A DNA stretch of 39,362 bases from Oceanospirillaceae bacterium (GTDB taxonomy: Bacteria; Pseudomonadota; Gammaproteobacteria; Pseudomonadales; Balneatricaceae), in NCBI GenBank assembly GCA_013215445.1, contig JABSRA010000029.1, forward strand, positions 10,748 to 50,109. Reading direction: 5' to 3'. The notes below the pieces were generated by a model, which made no database searches, was not told the DNA's origin, and saw only the letters and a program-made list of their open reading frames with translations. Made by a program: the position numbers and the translations under genes. This document shows positions 1 to 8,297 of this stretch, in pieces (the stretch's first letter is position 1; every line of letters starts with the position of its first letter).

Positions 1-432
1 TATTTGGACATAAGATTAAGAAGAATGTCTAAACATTAAGAAAAAAGTCGTCCAAACATGCTGAAAACAGATCAAGAACGCATGATGCGTATAATTTCAG
101 AAAAATGGACTAGAATTCTGGAACCAAATAATTAAGATAATACAATGCGAATTGGTAATAAAGATGTTAATATGAAAATTTGTCGCCGAAGACAAAGAAC
201 ATTCGACAAGCGGGGCGCATATTCTAATGGCGTGGGCCCAAAACTAATATCCAAGCGTGGTATGGCTGAAAAATTACGCATCTATTACCCTTATATGGTG
301 AATGTCAGTGACCGAGTGTCATTGAGACTAGGCTGCTACCCGGAGCAAAAATAGCATTAAAAGCAGCTAAACAACTACCTTTTTATTCATTATTCAGGCT
401 ACTATTCACCTTTAAATTGATTGGAATAAAAA
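1..432. other. Intergenic DNA upstream of plsC, no recognised gene
   Basis: This AT-rich stretch has one 69-codon open frame (145-354, plus strand) with no recognisable domain, no good ribosome binding site and an odd, basic composition, so it is not called as a gene. A short inverted repeat, ACGCAT-G-ATGCGT, lies near 79-91. Nothing else can be supported here. The promoter of the acyltransferase gene presumably lies in its last hundred bases. Confidence 0.4.
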
Positions 433-1155
433 ATGCTGGCTCTGTTACGCTTGATTATAATTCTGCCTATCTTTGCAGGCCTTTGTCTAATGGGATGCAT
501 CTTCTGTTTAGGTCGCCCCTTCCACCGTAACAACACTAAGGTTGTCGCGCATTGGCTAAGCGCTTTAGCCCCTCTAATGGGGATAAAATTGATCACCCGA
601 GTCTCTCCGCCTGTCCCCTACGCCCCCCGGGTTTATATTGCCAATCATCAAAATACTTTTGATGTATTTACCATTTCCTCAGCGGTCATGGACGGTACCG
701 TGAGTTTAGGTAAAAAAAGCATCCGCTGGTTGCCTTTTTTTGGGCAACTTTACTGGCTTTCAGGCAATATTTTAATCGATAGAAAAAATAAACACCGCGC
801 CCGCGACACTATTTCTCAAGTCACTGAAAGAATCGTTAATGATAAACTCTCACTGTGGATGTTCCCCGAGGGTACCCGTAGCCGTGGTCGTGGGCTTCTC
901 CCTTTCAAAATGGGGGCCTTTCATACCGCCATCCAGGCAAATGTGCCCATTGTCCCTATCGTTTTAAGCAGCACTGCAAGTTTTAAGCTCGGCAAATTAC
1001 GCAATGGTTACGCCATTGCAGAAATGCTTGAACCTATTTCAACGGATAATTATCACCAGGATAATGCTAAGGAACTCGCCGAATTGTGCCACCGCTTAAT
1101 GCGCGAAAAGATAATCGAGCTCGATGCAGAAGTAGCGCGTCTAAATAATCCTTAA
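433..1155 (+). CDS. plsC: 1-acyl-sn-glycerol-3-phosphate acyltransferase (PlsC/LPLAT family)
   Basis: This 240-residue protein should transfer an acyl group from acyl-ACP or acyl-CoA to lysophosphatidic acid, giving phosphatidic acid at the inner membrane. The sequence shows a hydrophobic N-terminal segment (about residues 2-25), the catalytic HX4D block (ANHQNTFD, H72 and D77) and the glycerophosphate-binding block FPEGTRSRG (PEGTR at 145-149). A VPIVPIVLSS segment follows as the usual third block. Length matches single-domain PlsC proteins. The ATG at 433 follows a weak TGGAA ribosome site. It is the first gene in the window and is separated from the thiamin genes by a riboswitch, so it is probably its own transcription unit. 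Many genomes carry several PlsC paralogues, so whether this is the essential copy cannot be told. Confidence 0.9.
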   Translation: MLALLRLIIILPIFAGLCLMGCIFCLGRPFHRNNTKVVAHWLSALAPLMGIKLITRVSPPVPYAPRVYIANHQNTFDVFTISSAVMDGTVSLGKKSIRWLPFFGQLYWLSGNILIDRKNKHRARDTISQVTERIVNDKLSLWMFPEGTRSRGRGLLPFKMGAFHTAIQANVPIVPIVLSSTASFKLGKLRNGYAIAEMLEPISTDNYHQDNAKELAELCHRLMREKIIELDAEVARLNNP

Positions 1156-1171
1156 TAATCACAATTTTCTT

Positions 1172-1201
1172 GCCAGTTAATTAGCGACACACTAAACTGG
1201 C
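1172..1201 (+). terminator. Possible hairpin terminator after plsC
   Basis: GCCAGTT (1172-1178) and AACTGGC (1195-1201) can pair over a 16-base loop shortly after the plsC stop codon. There is no uridine run behind it, so termination is only a guess. It could instead be an mRNA-end hairpin. Confidence 0.3.
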
Positions 1202-1209
1202 GCTAAATT

Positions 1210-1445
1210 CTTGTCGGGGTGCCCACTGAGGGCTGAGATTGGCTTAGGAGGCTGTCGGACTTACTACTAATCTACTGTAAAAAAGCGGATATCAGGCTTC
1301 TTAGTGATCAAATAGCGAGCTATTTTTTCACTAGAGCAGAAGCCTGTCTCACTTTGCTTGCTCTCACTACGATTGGCCAAGTCTTACAACTTGCACACCA
1401 AATCCCGTTGCACCTGATCAGGTTAATGCCTGCGTAGGGAACAAG
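1210..1445 (+). promoter_or_regulatory. TPP riboswitch (THI element) with a very long P3a arm
   Basis: The conserved aptamer core is present in two blocks. The 5' block (about 1210-1239) has CTTGT for P1, GGGGTGCCC and the GGCTGAGAT core. The 3' block (about 1403-1445) has the CACCTGATC core, GGTTAATGCCTGCG and TAGGGAACAAG. P1 forms from CTTGT (1210-1214) and ACAAG (1441-1445), and P3 from GCCC/GGGC around ACTGA. Between the blocks, where many TPP aptamers have no P3a or a short one, about 160 bases are inserted, including a long hairpin at 1294-1344. The switch precedes thiO-thiS-thiG-thiE, the expected target. Downstream bases 1503-1511 can pair either with 1437-1446 or, in part, with the ribosome site at 1528-1531, so control is probably translational. 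Confidence 0.93.
1294..1344 (+). repeat. Hairpin inside the riboswitch P3a arm
   Basis: AGGCTTCT-TAGTGA near 1294-1307 pairs with TCACTA and AGAAGCCT ending at 1344, and an inner stem AAATAGC/GCTATTT closes the loop. The arm lies wholly within the optional P3a position of the TPP aptamer, so the conserved ligand-binding bases are untouched. It may be a palindromic insertion tolerated there. Confidence 0.6.
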
Positions 1446-1502
1446 TCTGGTCACTACCTTAACCCCAGCATTTCGTCTGCTACTAAGTTTTCTAAGTGCC
1501 CT

Positions 1503-1537
1503 ACTTGTCCCGCTGAAATACCTACATGGGATATACA
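1503..1537 (+). promoter_or_regulatory. Expression platform of the TPP riboswitch (ribosome-site sequestering hairpin)
   Basis: TGTCCC (1506-1511) can pair with GGGATA (1528-1533), hiding the GGGA ribosome site six bases before the ATG at 1538. The overlapping segment ACTTGTCCC (1503-1511) can instead pair with GGGAACAAGT (1437-1446), nine base pairs with one bulged A, which would break P1 of the aptamer and free the ribosome site. Ligand binding, which holds P1, would therefore switch translation off. This is a pairing read by eye. Confidence 0.55.
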
Positions 1538-2641
1538 ATGTCTAACACCAATATTGCTATTATTGGGGCGGGTTTAGCCGGAAGATTACTCGCTTTTAAA
1601 CTCAGCAAGCTCAACTACAACTTGCACTTATATGAAGCGAACCCACTTACCCCCGCTGCAACCGCGCATTTATCAGCCGCTGCTTTTACAGCAGCGGGCA
1701 TGATCGCCCCTATTTCAGAGGCGATTGAAGCCGATATAGACACCTATCACCTCGGTAAAACGTCATTGGCTTTATGGCCATCCATCATTGAACAACTCAA
1801 TCTCAACGCCGCGACCCAAGTAGAATTTAAACACAGCGGTAGTTTGATTATCTGTCACCCGCAAGATCATGCAGAATTAAGCCATTTCAGACATAAAGTT
1901 GAACAATTATCTCGCCAATGTGATGCTCAATACCAAATTTTAAACGCTCAACAACTCAATGCGTTAGAACCTGGCCTCAATGGAAATTTCACCTCCGGGT
2001 TATTTTTAGAGGATGAAGCGCACATCGATAACCGCCAATTACTGCGGGCACTGCTTGCACACTGTATCGCCAATCAAGTGCAAGTTATTGACAATACTCA
2101 GGTATCCATAGAGGGCAATACCGTCATCAGCTCCAAGGCCAAAAAAAGCTTTGACTGGGTATTTGACTGTCGTGGCATAGGAGCCAAACCACAGCTACCT
2201 CAATTGCGTGGTGTGCGTGGTGAAGTACTCAGAGTAGAGAGCAAGGAGATCACATTGCACCGCCCGGTCCGCTTAATGCACCCTCGTTATCAGCTCTACT
2301 TAGTGCCCAAACCCAATCATCAATTTGTCATCGGCGCCACCCAAATAGAGAGCGAAGACAGATCCCCGATGTCGGTGCAATCGATGTTGGAATTATGTAC
2401 CGCGATGTACAGTATCAATCCCGCTTTTTCACAGGCGCGTATCATTGAGCAAAATACCAACTTACGCCCCGCTTTTATCGATAATAAACCCCAGGTGATT
2501 GTGCGGGGTCAACAAGTGGCCATTAATGGTTTCTTTCGCCATGGGTTTCTCATCGCCCCGGCTATTATCGACAGTGTTATCCATTGGTTACAAGGTACCA
2601 CTTGCCCACATCATCAGCGCATTTTTTCTTTTTTGGAGTAG
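1538..2641 (+). CDS. thiO: Glycine oxidase ThiO (FAD-dependent, thiazole synthesis)
   Basis: ThiO oxidises glycine to iminoacetate (dehydroglycine), which ThiG uses to build the thiazole ring of thiamin in aerobic bacteria. The 367-residue protein starts with a Rossmann FAD-binding motif (IAIIGAGLAG, GxGxxG at 10-15) and shows the DAO-family glycine-oxidase layout, with the C-terminal NLRPAFIDNKPQV and NGFFRHGFLIAPA segments typical of the family. The start at 1538 is preferred over an in-frame ATG at 1526 because GGGA stands six bases upstream and because the riboswitch appears to mask that site. It leads a thiO-thiS-thiG-thiE operon under the TPP riboswitch. No thiH is seen, which fits use of ThiO instead. 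Confidence 0.92.
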   Translation: MSNTNIAIIGAGLAGRLLAFKLSKLNYNLHLYEANPLTPAATAHLSAAAFTAAGMIAPISEAIEADIDTYHLGKTSLALWPSIIEQLNLNAATQVEFKHSGSLIICHPQDHAELSHFRHKVEQLSRQCDAQYQILNAQQLNALEPGLNGNFTSGLFLEDEAHIDNRQLLRALLAHCIANQVQVIDNTQVSIEGNTVISSKAKKSFDWVFDCRGIGAKPQLPQLRGVRGEVLRVESKEITLHRPVRLMHPRYQLYLVPKPNHQFVIGATQIESEDRSPMSVQSMLELCTAMYSINPAFSQARIIEQNTNLRPAFIDNKPQVIVRGQQVAINGFFRHGFLIAPAIIDSVIHWLQGTTCPHHQRIFSFLE

Positions 2642-2645
2642 CTAA

Positions 2646-2849
2646 ATGCCGAATCTAACGGTTAATAATCACCCTTTATCAGTCGAAAATGACTGTAATT
2701 TAAGCCAGCTAATTATTGTCGCTGGATATGCAGAGCAAACCATTGCCGTGGCAATAAATGGGGAGTTCATTCCCAAGGCACAATATAGTCACACCGATTT
2801 AGCCACTGGCGATTGCGTAGACATTGTCAAACCTATTGGAGGTGGTTAA
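2646..2849 (+). CDS. thiS: Sulfur carrier protein ThiS
   Basis: This 67-residue ubiquitin-like protein carries sulfur as a C-terminal thiocarboxylate for the ThiG reaction. The C-terminus ends in a glycine run (VKPIGGG), as needed for adenylation by ThiF and thiocarboxylate formation, and the [10 protein letters not shown] segment is typical of the family. It begins four bases after the thiO stop. Its TAA shares one base with the ATG of thiG, and GGAGGTGG at its end doubles as the thiG ribosome site. No thiF is present in the window, so the activating enzyme must be encoded elsewhere. Confidence 0.95.
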   Translation: MPNLTVNNHPLSVENDCNLSQLIIVAGYAEQTIAVAINGEFIPKAQYSHTDLATGDCVDIVKPIGGG

Positions 2850-3673
2850 TGAACACAGTTAATACTTCAGCTAGCGATACTCTCACCTTGTACGATGAAA
2901 CCTTCTCTAGTCGTTTTTTGCTAGGCACGGCACTCTATCGCTCTCCTCTACAAATGAGCGAGGCGATTCAAGCCTCAGGCACTGAATTTATCACCTTGAG
3001 TTTGCGCCAGCAAAACCCACAGAAAAATGACGGTGATGCTTTTTGGCAACTGCTAAAGGATACTGGCTGTCAATTATTACCCAATACTGCCGGCTGCAAA
3101 ACCGCCAAAGAGGCGATCAATCTAGCGGAGATGTCACGGGAATTATTTGAGACCCCCTGGATCAAACTTGAAGTCATTGGCGATGACTACAACTTACAAC
3201 CCGACCCCTTTGAACTGCTAATCGCCGCCACTGAATTAATTAAACGCGGCTTTAAAGTACTACCTTACTGCACGGATGATTTGGTGCTCTGCTTACGCTT
3301 AGTCGATGCGGGATGCCAAGTACTGATGCCCTGGGGAGCACCCATAGGCACAGGCCGGGGCCTGATGAATAAATACCACCTCAGCAGTCTTCGAGAGCGT
3401 ATTAGCCATATACCCCTAATCATTGATGCGGGTCTCGGCTCACCCTCACAAGCCGCCGCGGCTCTAGAGATGGGCTTTGACGCAGTACTGCTCAATACCG
3501 CAGTAGCCACCGCCGATGACCCGGTGTTAATGGCCAGAGCATTTTCACTGGCTATTCAAGCGGGGCGCAGCGGTTACTTAGCAGGGCTTATGCAGCGCCG
3601 ACAGACAGCCTCCCCGAGCACCCCTATTTTAGGGCAACCTTTTTGGCACAACCATCCACCTGAGCATAAATAA
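2849..3673 (+). CDS. thiG: Thiazole synthase ThiG
   Basis: ThiG condenses 1-deoxy-D-xylulose 5-phosphate, dehydroglycine and ThiS thiocarboxylate to the thiazole phosphate moiety of thiamin. The 274-residue TIM-barrel protein keeps the Schiff-base lysine in [11 protein letters not shown] (K106), the phosphate-binding stretch [13 protein letters not shown] and [19 protein letters not shown]. An ATG at 2849 overlapping the thiS stop by one base, with GGAGGTGG just before it, is a much better start than the earlier GTG at 2813, which would overlap thiS. The end overlaps the thiE ATG by one base, so the three genes are translationally coupled. It should act in complex with ThiS, using iminoacetate from ThiO. 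Confidence 0.96.
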   Translation: MNTVNTSASDTLTLYDETFSSRFLLGTALYRSPLQMSEAIQASGTEFITLSLRQQNPQKNDGDAFWQLLKDTGCQLLPNTAGCKTAKEAINLAEMSRELFETPWIKLEVIGDDYNLQPDPFELLIAATELIKRGFKVLPYCTDDLVLCLRLVDAGCQVLMPWGAPIGTGRGLMNKYHLSSLRERISHIPLIIDAGLGSPSQAAAALEMGFDAVLLNTAVATADDPVLMARAFSLAIQAGRSGYLAGLMQRRQTASPSTPILGQPFWHNHPPEHK

Positions 3674-5076
3674 TGCCATTTACCTCAAGCAATATTGATC
3701 AAGCTTTAGCTGTTAATCAGCTTTTTGACTATCCCAGCCACGGCTCTTTAAGCGTTGATACTGTCTCTCTGGCGCTGCGGGAAAACAACCTTAGCTTATG
3801 CCAAACCAAGCAGTTCAAACAGCGTGCTGGAAACATTATCAGATTGGTAATTAGCCAGGGCGATGGCGATTCTCTGCAGGCTATCTGCCAAGCCCTGAGC
3901 CAGCTCAGTGCCGCTAACTATTACCTAATTTGCGAAATCATTGCCCCACTGAGCTGGATGAACAGCTCTGCAACCAGACGCAGTGAATTATTGGCAATTT
4001 TACAGCATGTGGATTTACTGATTTGTGCCTGGGATGTCACTCAACAACTGGCACAGGCGAACAGCACCTCTGCCACGCAAACTTCCAAGCTTTGCAAACA
4101 ACTCCAGATCACTGACTTAGTCGCCTTTGATGCACAGGCAAGACACTGCATTTACCTATCAAGCAGCGCCTTCGCAGAGCTTTCTTTTAACCATGAAAGT
4201 ATACCCATGCCAGCAACCGGTGTTTTATCAGCGGTGCTCGCCAGCTTCATGTTATGGGGCAAACGCAGTTGTGACGCTTTAGTTCTCAGCTTGGCTTACC
4301 TCCAGCAAATTCAGGCAATCGATACTTCGGCAACCATAAATTTTAGTTTATCCGCTCAACGTAAACACCCAACAGTTTTTCAGTGGCCAGTAAAGCTCCA
4401 GTATTTTCCACAATTAAACACCGATATTAGCAGCGTTTCACTCCAACCATTTAACAAAACTGACAGCCTAAAGCTCGGCTTATACCCGGTTGTCGATAGT
4501 ATAGAATGGCTAGAACGACTCCTTAAACTCGGCATTAAGACTATCCAGCTGCGCATTAAAGACACTGAGCCAAGCGATTTAGAACCTTTAGTGGCGCAAG
4601 CGGCTACCCTTGGTCAACACTATAAAGCTCGATTGTTTATCAATGATTACTGGCGTTTAGCGATCAAATATAAATGTTATGGGGTGCATCTTGGGCAAGA
4701 AGATATTGGTGAGTGTGACCTTAATGCCATTCAACAAGCGGGCCTAAGGCTTGGTATAAGTACCCACAGCGAATATGAATGGCTGCGAGCCATCGCTATT
4801 AACCCCAGCTATATTGCCATGGGGGCTGTCTACCCGACCCTGACAAAACCGGCCATGGTGATTGGCTTAAGCAATTTACAACACTGGTGTACAACACTGG
4901 CAGAGCATTTTCCTGTGGTGGCGATAGGCGGTATCAAACTAGACAATATCGAGGCGATTATCGCGACCGGCGTTGGCTCTGTTGCACTGGTAACGGCCAT
5001 TACCCATGCGGATGATTATCGCCAAGCAACCGCGCAGCTACAGTGCATAATGCGCCAGCATAACCTGCAACAGTAG
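3673..5076 (+). CDS. thiE: Thiamin-phosphate synthase ThiE with N-terminal ThiD-like relic domain
   Basis: The C-terminal part (about 270-467) is a standard ThiE TIM barrel joining HMP-PP and thiazole phosphate into thiamin phosphate. [45 protein letters not shown] and VAIGGI are all present. The first 250 or so residues are unusual. Their last part ([17 protein letters not shown] and a following helix) resembles the C-terminal anion-hole region of the HMP-P kinase ThiD (consensus GTGCTLSAAIAA), and an earlier [11 protein letters not shown] sits where ThiD has its TPN segment. The ThiD N-terminal substrate motif (AGSDPSGGAG) and the catalytic cysteine are missing. It is best read as a ThiD-ThiE fusion whose kinase half has decayed, so HMP-P phosphorylation probably needs a separate ThiD. 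It is last in the operon. Confidence 0.88.
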   Translation: MPFTSSNIDQALAVNQLFDYPSHGSLSVDTVSLALRENNLSLCQTKQFKQRAGNIIRLVISQGDGDSLQAICQALSQLSAANYYLICEIIAPLSWMNSSATRRSELLAILQHVDLLICAWDVTQQLAQANSTSATQTSKLCKQLQITDLVAFDAQARHCIYLSSSAFAELSFNHESIPMPATGVLSAVLASFMLWGKRSCDALVLSLAYLQQIQAIDTSATINFSLSAQRKHPTVFQWPVKLQYFPQLNTDISSVSLQPFNKTDSLKLGLYPVVDSIEWLERLLKLGIKTIQLRIKDTEPSDLEPLVAQAATLGQHYKARLFINDYWRLAIKYKCYGVHLGQEDIGECDLNAIQQAGLRLGISTHSEYEWLRAIAINPSYIAMGAVYPTLTKPAMVIGLSNLQHWCTTLAEHFPVVAIGGIKLDNIEAIIATGVGSVALVTAITHADDYRQATAQLQCIMRQHNLQQ

Positions 5077-5083
5077 TTGCAGG
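5064..5083. terminator. Hairpin between convergent thiE and methyltransferase genes
   Basis: CCTGCAAC (5064-5071) and GTTGCAGG (5076-5083) form a perfect 8-bp stem around AGTA, overlapping the thiE stop codon and ending one base from the end of the convergent gene. Neither strand has a clear uridine run, so it may be an mRNA-end hairpin rather than a true intrinsic terminator. Confidence 0.4.
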
Positions 5084-5084
5084 T

Positions 5085-6050
5085 CTAAGTGGCTGCACTT
5101 GAGGAACGACGCTGATAGATAAGCACTTTGACACTCTTTTCAATGTCTGCCTCAGCAAAGTCTTGCGGCACTGCCAATCGCTCTTGGTAGGTAAACTCTG
5201 GGCACTCTTGGGCCATTAACGCACGGATAAAGTCACTGCTATGAGCGGGGTCATTATGACAGACCATCACCTTGGCATCTGGGGTGGTGAGTTGCACCAG
5301 ACGCCTCAGTACTTTTGCGTAATCCTTTTCAGCAATAAAAGATCCCGGCTGAAAACTCGGTGGATCTATCACCACAATACCGTAGGGACCAGGTTTCTTA
5401 ATTCTCGACCAGGACTTGAGCATGTCATAGGGCATAAATTGACTGCATGCCTTATCCAGATGGTTGAGCTGGTGATTGGTGCGTCCAATAGTCAATGCCC
5501 TTTTACTAAGATCTACATTGACCACCAAATTGGCCCCTGCCGCGATTGCCGCGACCGAAAATGCGCAAGTATAGGCGAAGAGGTTCAGCACTTTTTGACC
5601 TTGTGCATGCTCTCTTAACCAGCGTCGACCATTGCGCATATCTAAAAACAGACCAAAATTCTGGAACTGTAAAGGCTCTATCTGATAATTCAGACCCGCT
5701 TCACATACGACGAGCCGGTTGGGGACTTCACCGTAGGCTATGGCAAATGTGGTATCACGTTTGCGTCCGCGCTCTTGGATCAACACCCCTTTAATGACAT
5801 CTTTAGCGGCTAAAAAATCAACCATCGCCTGCAGCACAAGCTGATCAAAGTCAGCATAGAGCCGAATAACCGCCACATTGGGCAACCAATCAATCACCAC
5901 TTGAGAAAAACCGCTAATGTTGCCATTGCGACCATGGAATAATCTTCTTACTTCTCTTTCATCTATTTCAATCGCCTGCTGAAGCTGACGATCAATCCAA
6001 TTGATTAAACTAGCGGGTAGTAAATCCACTGGGCATACGGGCTCTTTCAT
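5085..6050 (-). CDS. Class I SAM-dependent methyltransferase, RlmI/RlmK-C-terminal-like
   Basis: The 321-residue protein has the COG1092-type methyltransferase core: GLFLDMRNGRRWL, the SAM-binding VLNLFAYTCAFSVAAIAAGA, and the catalytic IDPPSF block. These features match RlmI and the RlmK half of RlmKL, which methylate 23S rRNA bases, so an RNA target is likely but not shown. At 321 residues it is shorter than RlmI (about 396) and no N-terminal PUA domain is evident. The first 100 residues are instead a short family-specific region containing HGRNGNISGF. The gene stands alone on the minus strand, convergent with thiE, and its AT-rich upstream region is shared with the divergent membrane-protein gene. 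Confidence 0.82.
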   Translation of the reverse strand: MKEPVCPVDLLPASLINWIDRQLQQAIEIDEREVRRLFHGRNGNISGFSQVVIDWLPNVAVIRLYADFDQLVLQAMVDFLAAKDVIKGVLIQERGRKRDTTFAIAYGEVPNRLVVCEAGLNYQIEPLQFQNFGLFLDMRNGRRWLREHAQGQKVLNLFAYTCAFSVAAIAAGANLVVNVDLSKRALTIGRTNHQLNHLDKACSQFMPYDMLKSWSRIKKPGPYGIVVIDPPSFQPGSFIAEKDYAKVLRRLVQLTTPDAKVMVCHNDPAHSSDFIRALMAQECPEFTYQERLAVPQDFAEADIEKSVKVLIYQRRSSSAAT

Positions 6051-6224
6051 CTCTAACCATCTTCTCTGTTTACATTCTCAATCATTGTAACTCAGTGTTT
6101 AATCATATCTGTAAAAAACTATGCGTTAAATCATGAATTTAATCACAGTTATGACTAATTATTTGTAAATTCAACTGCTACAATGCGCTATATTTTTTAA
6201 CTTTTATGGTTGCCTATCTCTACT

Positions 6225-6899
6225 ATGACATTTGAATATCTACGCCAGAGCCTGTTTTTTTTCAGACAAAATCTGCTAACCTTGGCCAAAATTAATTTAC
6301 CCTTCTTAATCGTCTTCAATTTACTCTTTGCTCAGATAGATTTTTCTACTGCCGAGGAAGACTCTCAATCCCTAGCGAATTCGCTGCTGTTAATGTCCGG
6401 CATAAACTTATTGATGATGCCTATCTACTGGGGGGCAACCATTACGTTTATGCAATCGACCCTTGAAGGCCCAACCTATACGGCCTCTCAAGCGCTAGCA
6501 GCAAGTTTAAAATTGTGGTCGAAACTATTTTTAGTGTTTCTATTAACCAGTGGCTGTATCTTCTTGGGTTTTATGGCACTAGTCGTTCCCGGCATATTCA
6601 TCGCCATACGCCTATCCATTGCCGATTATCTCTGCGTGGTGGAAAATAAAACACCGCTGCAGAGCCTTAAAAGTAGCTGGCAATTAACGGCCAAGTACGG
6701 CTGGACAATTTTTCAGGGAATCGCCTTAATACTCAGTGGTATATTCCTATTCAAAACGTTAGTGTATTCACTGTTAGGTTCTATTTTGCAGGAGCTGCTC
6801 TTTCTAAAGCCACTGATTAATAGCTTATTTGATCTACTCAATGTCTTAGTAATGATTTATGGCTTTAGAATTTATTGTTTAATAAAAAAAGAGTTGTAG
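6225..6899 (+). CDS. YciC/UPF0259-like integral membrane protein
   Basis: This is a 224-residue hydrophobic protein with about five or six membrane segments (near 20-37, 57-80, 103-135, 165-190 and 195-215). The segment VPGIFIAIRLSIADYLCVVE followed by SLKSSWQLTAKYGW resembles the conserved PGI...R...A.....E....AL..S..LT..... pattern of YciC/UPF0259 and related glycerophosphodiester-phosphodiesterase membrane-domain proteins. Function in that family is unknown. An ATG at 6225 was chosen; a TTG at 6210 in the same frame is possible, and neither has a clear ribosome site. Upstream DNA (6051-6224) is very AT-rich and should hold its promoter. Confidence 0.65.
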   Translation: MTFEYLRQSLFFFRQNLLTLAKINLPFLIVFNLLFAQIDFSTAEEDSQSLANSLLLMSGINLLMMPIYWGATITFMQSTLEGPTYTASQALAASLKLWSKLFLVFLLTSGCIFLGFMALVVPGIFIAIRLSIADYLCVVENKTPLQSLKSSWQLTAKYGWTIFQGIALILSGIFLFKTLVYSLLGSILQELLFLKPLINSLFDLLNVLVMIYGFRIYCLIKKEL

Positions 6900-7014
6900 T
6901 TAATTTGTACTATAATCAGATGAATTAACTATTCTGTACTCAGAGATCTGCCACGTTCAACATTCTTTCAGGCCGCTGAAAATAATAGTAATTATTAGTG
7001 ATCAAGGATAATAA

Positions 7015-8100
7015 ATGGCGACATTTACCGTACAAGAGCCCATCGATGCTGAAATATTTAACGAAGCTTACGAAGAGTTTCTAGAGCAATATAGTATCTG
7101 CGAATCCAGCATTGTCGCTTTAGAGCACAAACCTAAAGACAAGGTATTGTTGAACGATTTATTTAGAACCATTCATACGGTCAAAGCCAATGCAAGTTTG
7201 CTGTGTTTTGATCCCATGGTTATTATCCTCCAAGAATTAGAGAGCATCTTAGATTTAGTGCGCTCGGGGGGCCTGCCATTTTCAAATCTCACCGGAGACG
7301 TCACCTTATTGTTAATGGATAAATCTCGAGATTTCATGGAGCAATTTAGAAGTCAACAATTGGTCGACTACGATAAAGCGTTATATCACGCGGTCGAAAA
7401 GGGTTTACAGCAACTTTCTAATTGCGCTCCCAGTGATACCACCAATATATTAGTTAAAATCATTGCCATTATAGACCCAGACACATCACTGACATTCAAT
7501 ACGCAACGCAATTGGCTTGAAGAGCTCACTCAAGACGATAACGATCTCAAATTTCTCTATCAATTGGCAAAAATGTGTGAAGAGCGGGTCGGTTACTGGA
7601 AGGGCCGCACGGATCGCATTGGGCAGCTGGCCCTGGCGATGAATTTAGAAGCCGGCAACCCAGTCGATGTCGTCAACCTCACAGCATCGCTATTTACCCA
7701 CGATATAGCCATGGCTTTTTTACCCGAAAACTTGCTCAATCAACAGCGCAGACTGAATCCAAACCAACAGACTTTAGTCCGCCACCACGTACAGACATCT
7801 TCGCAGTTAATGCGCTCTATTTTCAACTCGCATATGGCAGGACACTGCTTGATGCAACACCAAGAATGCGTAAATGGTAGTGGCTACCCTAACGGTATAC
7901 AAGGCAATAATATTGGGCCCGGCGCTAAAATAATCTCAATAGTACACACCTTTGAGGCCATCACCCATGGCCACACCAGCATCACTTCACATAAAAGACC
8001 ACTAATGCGGGCACTTTTGGAAATAAACAAAAAATCCGGCATCGAATTCAGCGAGCGCTGGGTTGATATATTCATGCGGGTGGTGCCCAATTTTTATTAG
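7015..8100 (+). CDS. Hpt phosphotransfer domain fused to divergent HD-GYP domain
   Basis: The N-terminal 110 residues form an Hpt domain: the phosphorylatable histidine sits in FRTIHTVKANAS (H54), matching HxxKG(S/A) except that alanine replaces the glycine. The C-terminal part (about 180-361) is HD-GYP-like, with FTHDIA (canonical HDIGK), VRHHV, QHQECVNGSGYP (canonical HHE..DG.GYP) and ISIVHTFEAITHG (canonical I..v.D.fdAlt). Several positions differ: HDIGK has lost G and K, HHE has become HQE, and the DG aspartate is asparagine. Family knowledge suggests a link from a histidine-kinase phosphorelay to cyclic-di-GMP breakdown, but the changes make catalysis uncertain and a sensory or binding role possible. 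AAGGATAATAA gives a good ribosome site. The gene stands alone. Confidence 0.8.
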   Translation: MATFTVQEPIDAEIFNEAYEEFLEQYSICESSIVALEHKPKDKVLLNDLFRTIHTVKANASLLCFDPMVIILQELESILDLVRSGGLPFSNLTGDVTLLLMDKSRDFMEQFRSQQLVDYDKALYHAVEKGLQQLSNCAPSDTTNILVKIIAIIDPDTSLTFNTQRNWLEELTQDDNDLKFLYQLAKMCEERVGYWKGRTDRIGQLALAMNLEAGNPVDVVNLTASLFTHDIAMAFLPENLLNQQRRLNPNQQTLVRHHVQTSSQLMRSIFNSHMAGHCLMQHQECVNGSGYPNGIQGNNIGPGAKIISIVHTFEAITHGHTSITSHKRPLMRALLEINKKSGIEFSERWVDIFMRVVPNFY

Positions 8101-8297
8101 CTGACGACTTAATAAACACCAGTTTATAACGGCGCACTCTCAAGGCATACCTTTGTTGCCTTATCTCGCTATACCCTACCTGATACGCGATAAACTTGTT
8201 ATTATCAACGTTTATAAAGGTAGGTGTGCCAGTTTGGTTTTTTGAGCCACGCTAAAGCGCATGCCTGACTCTCTCTCAGCGATAGGATAAGTGTACA

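Noticed and set aside
145..354. 69-codon open frame near the left edge
   Set aside because: No domain, weak ribosome site, very basic composition and no supporting context.
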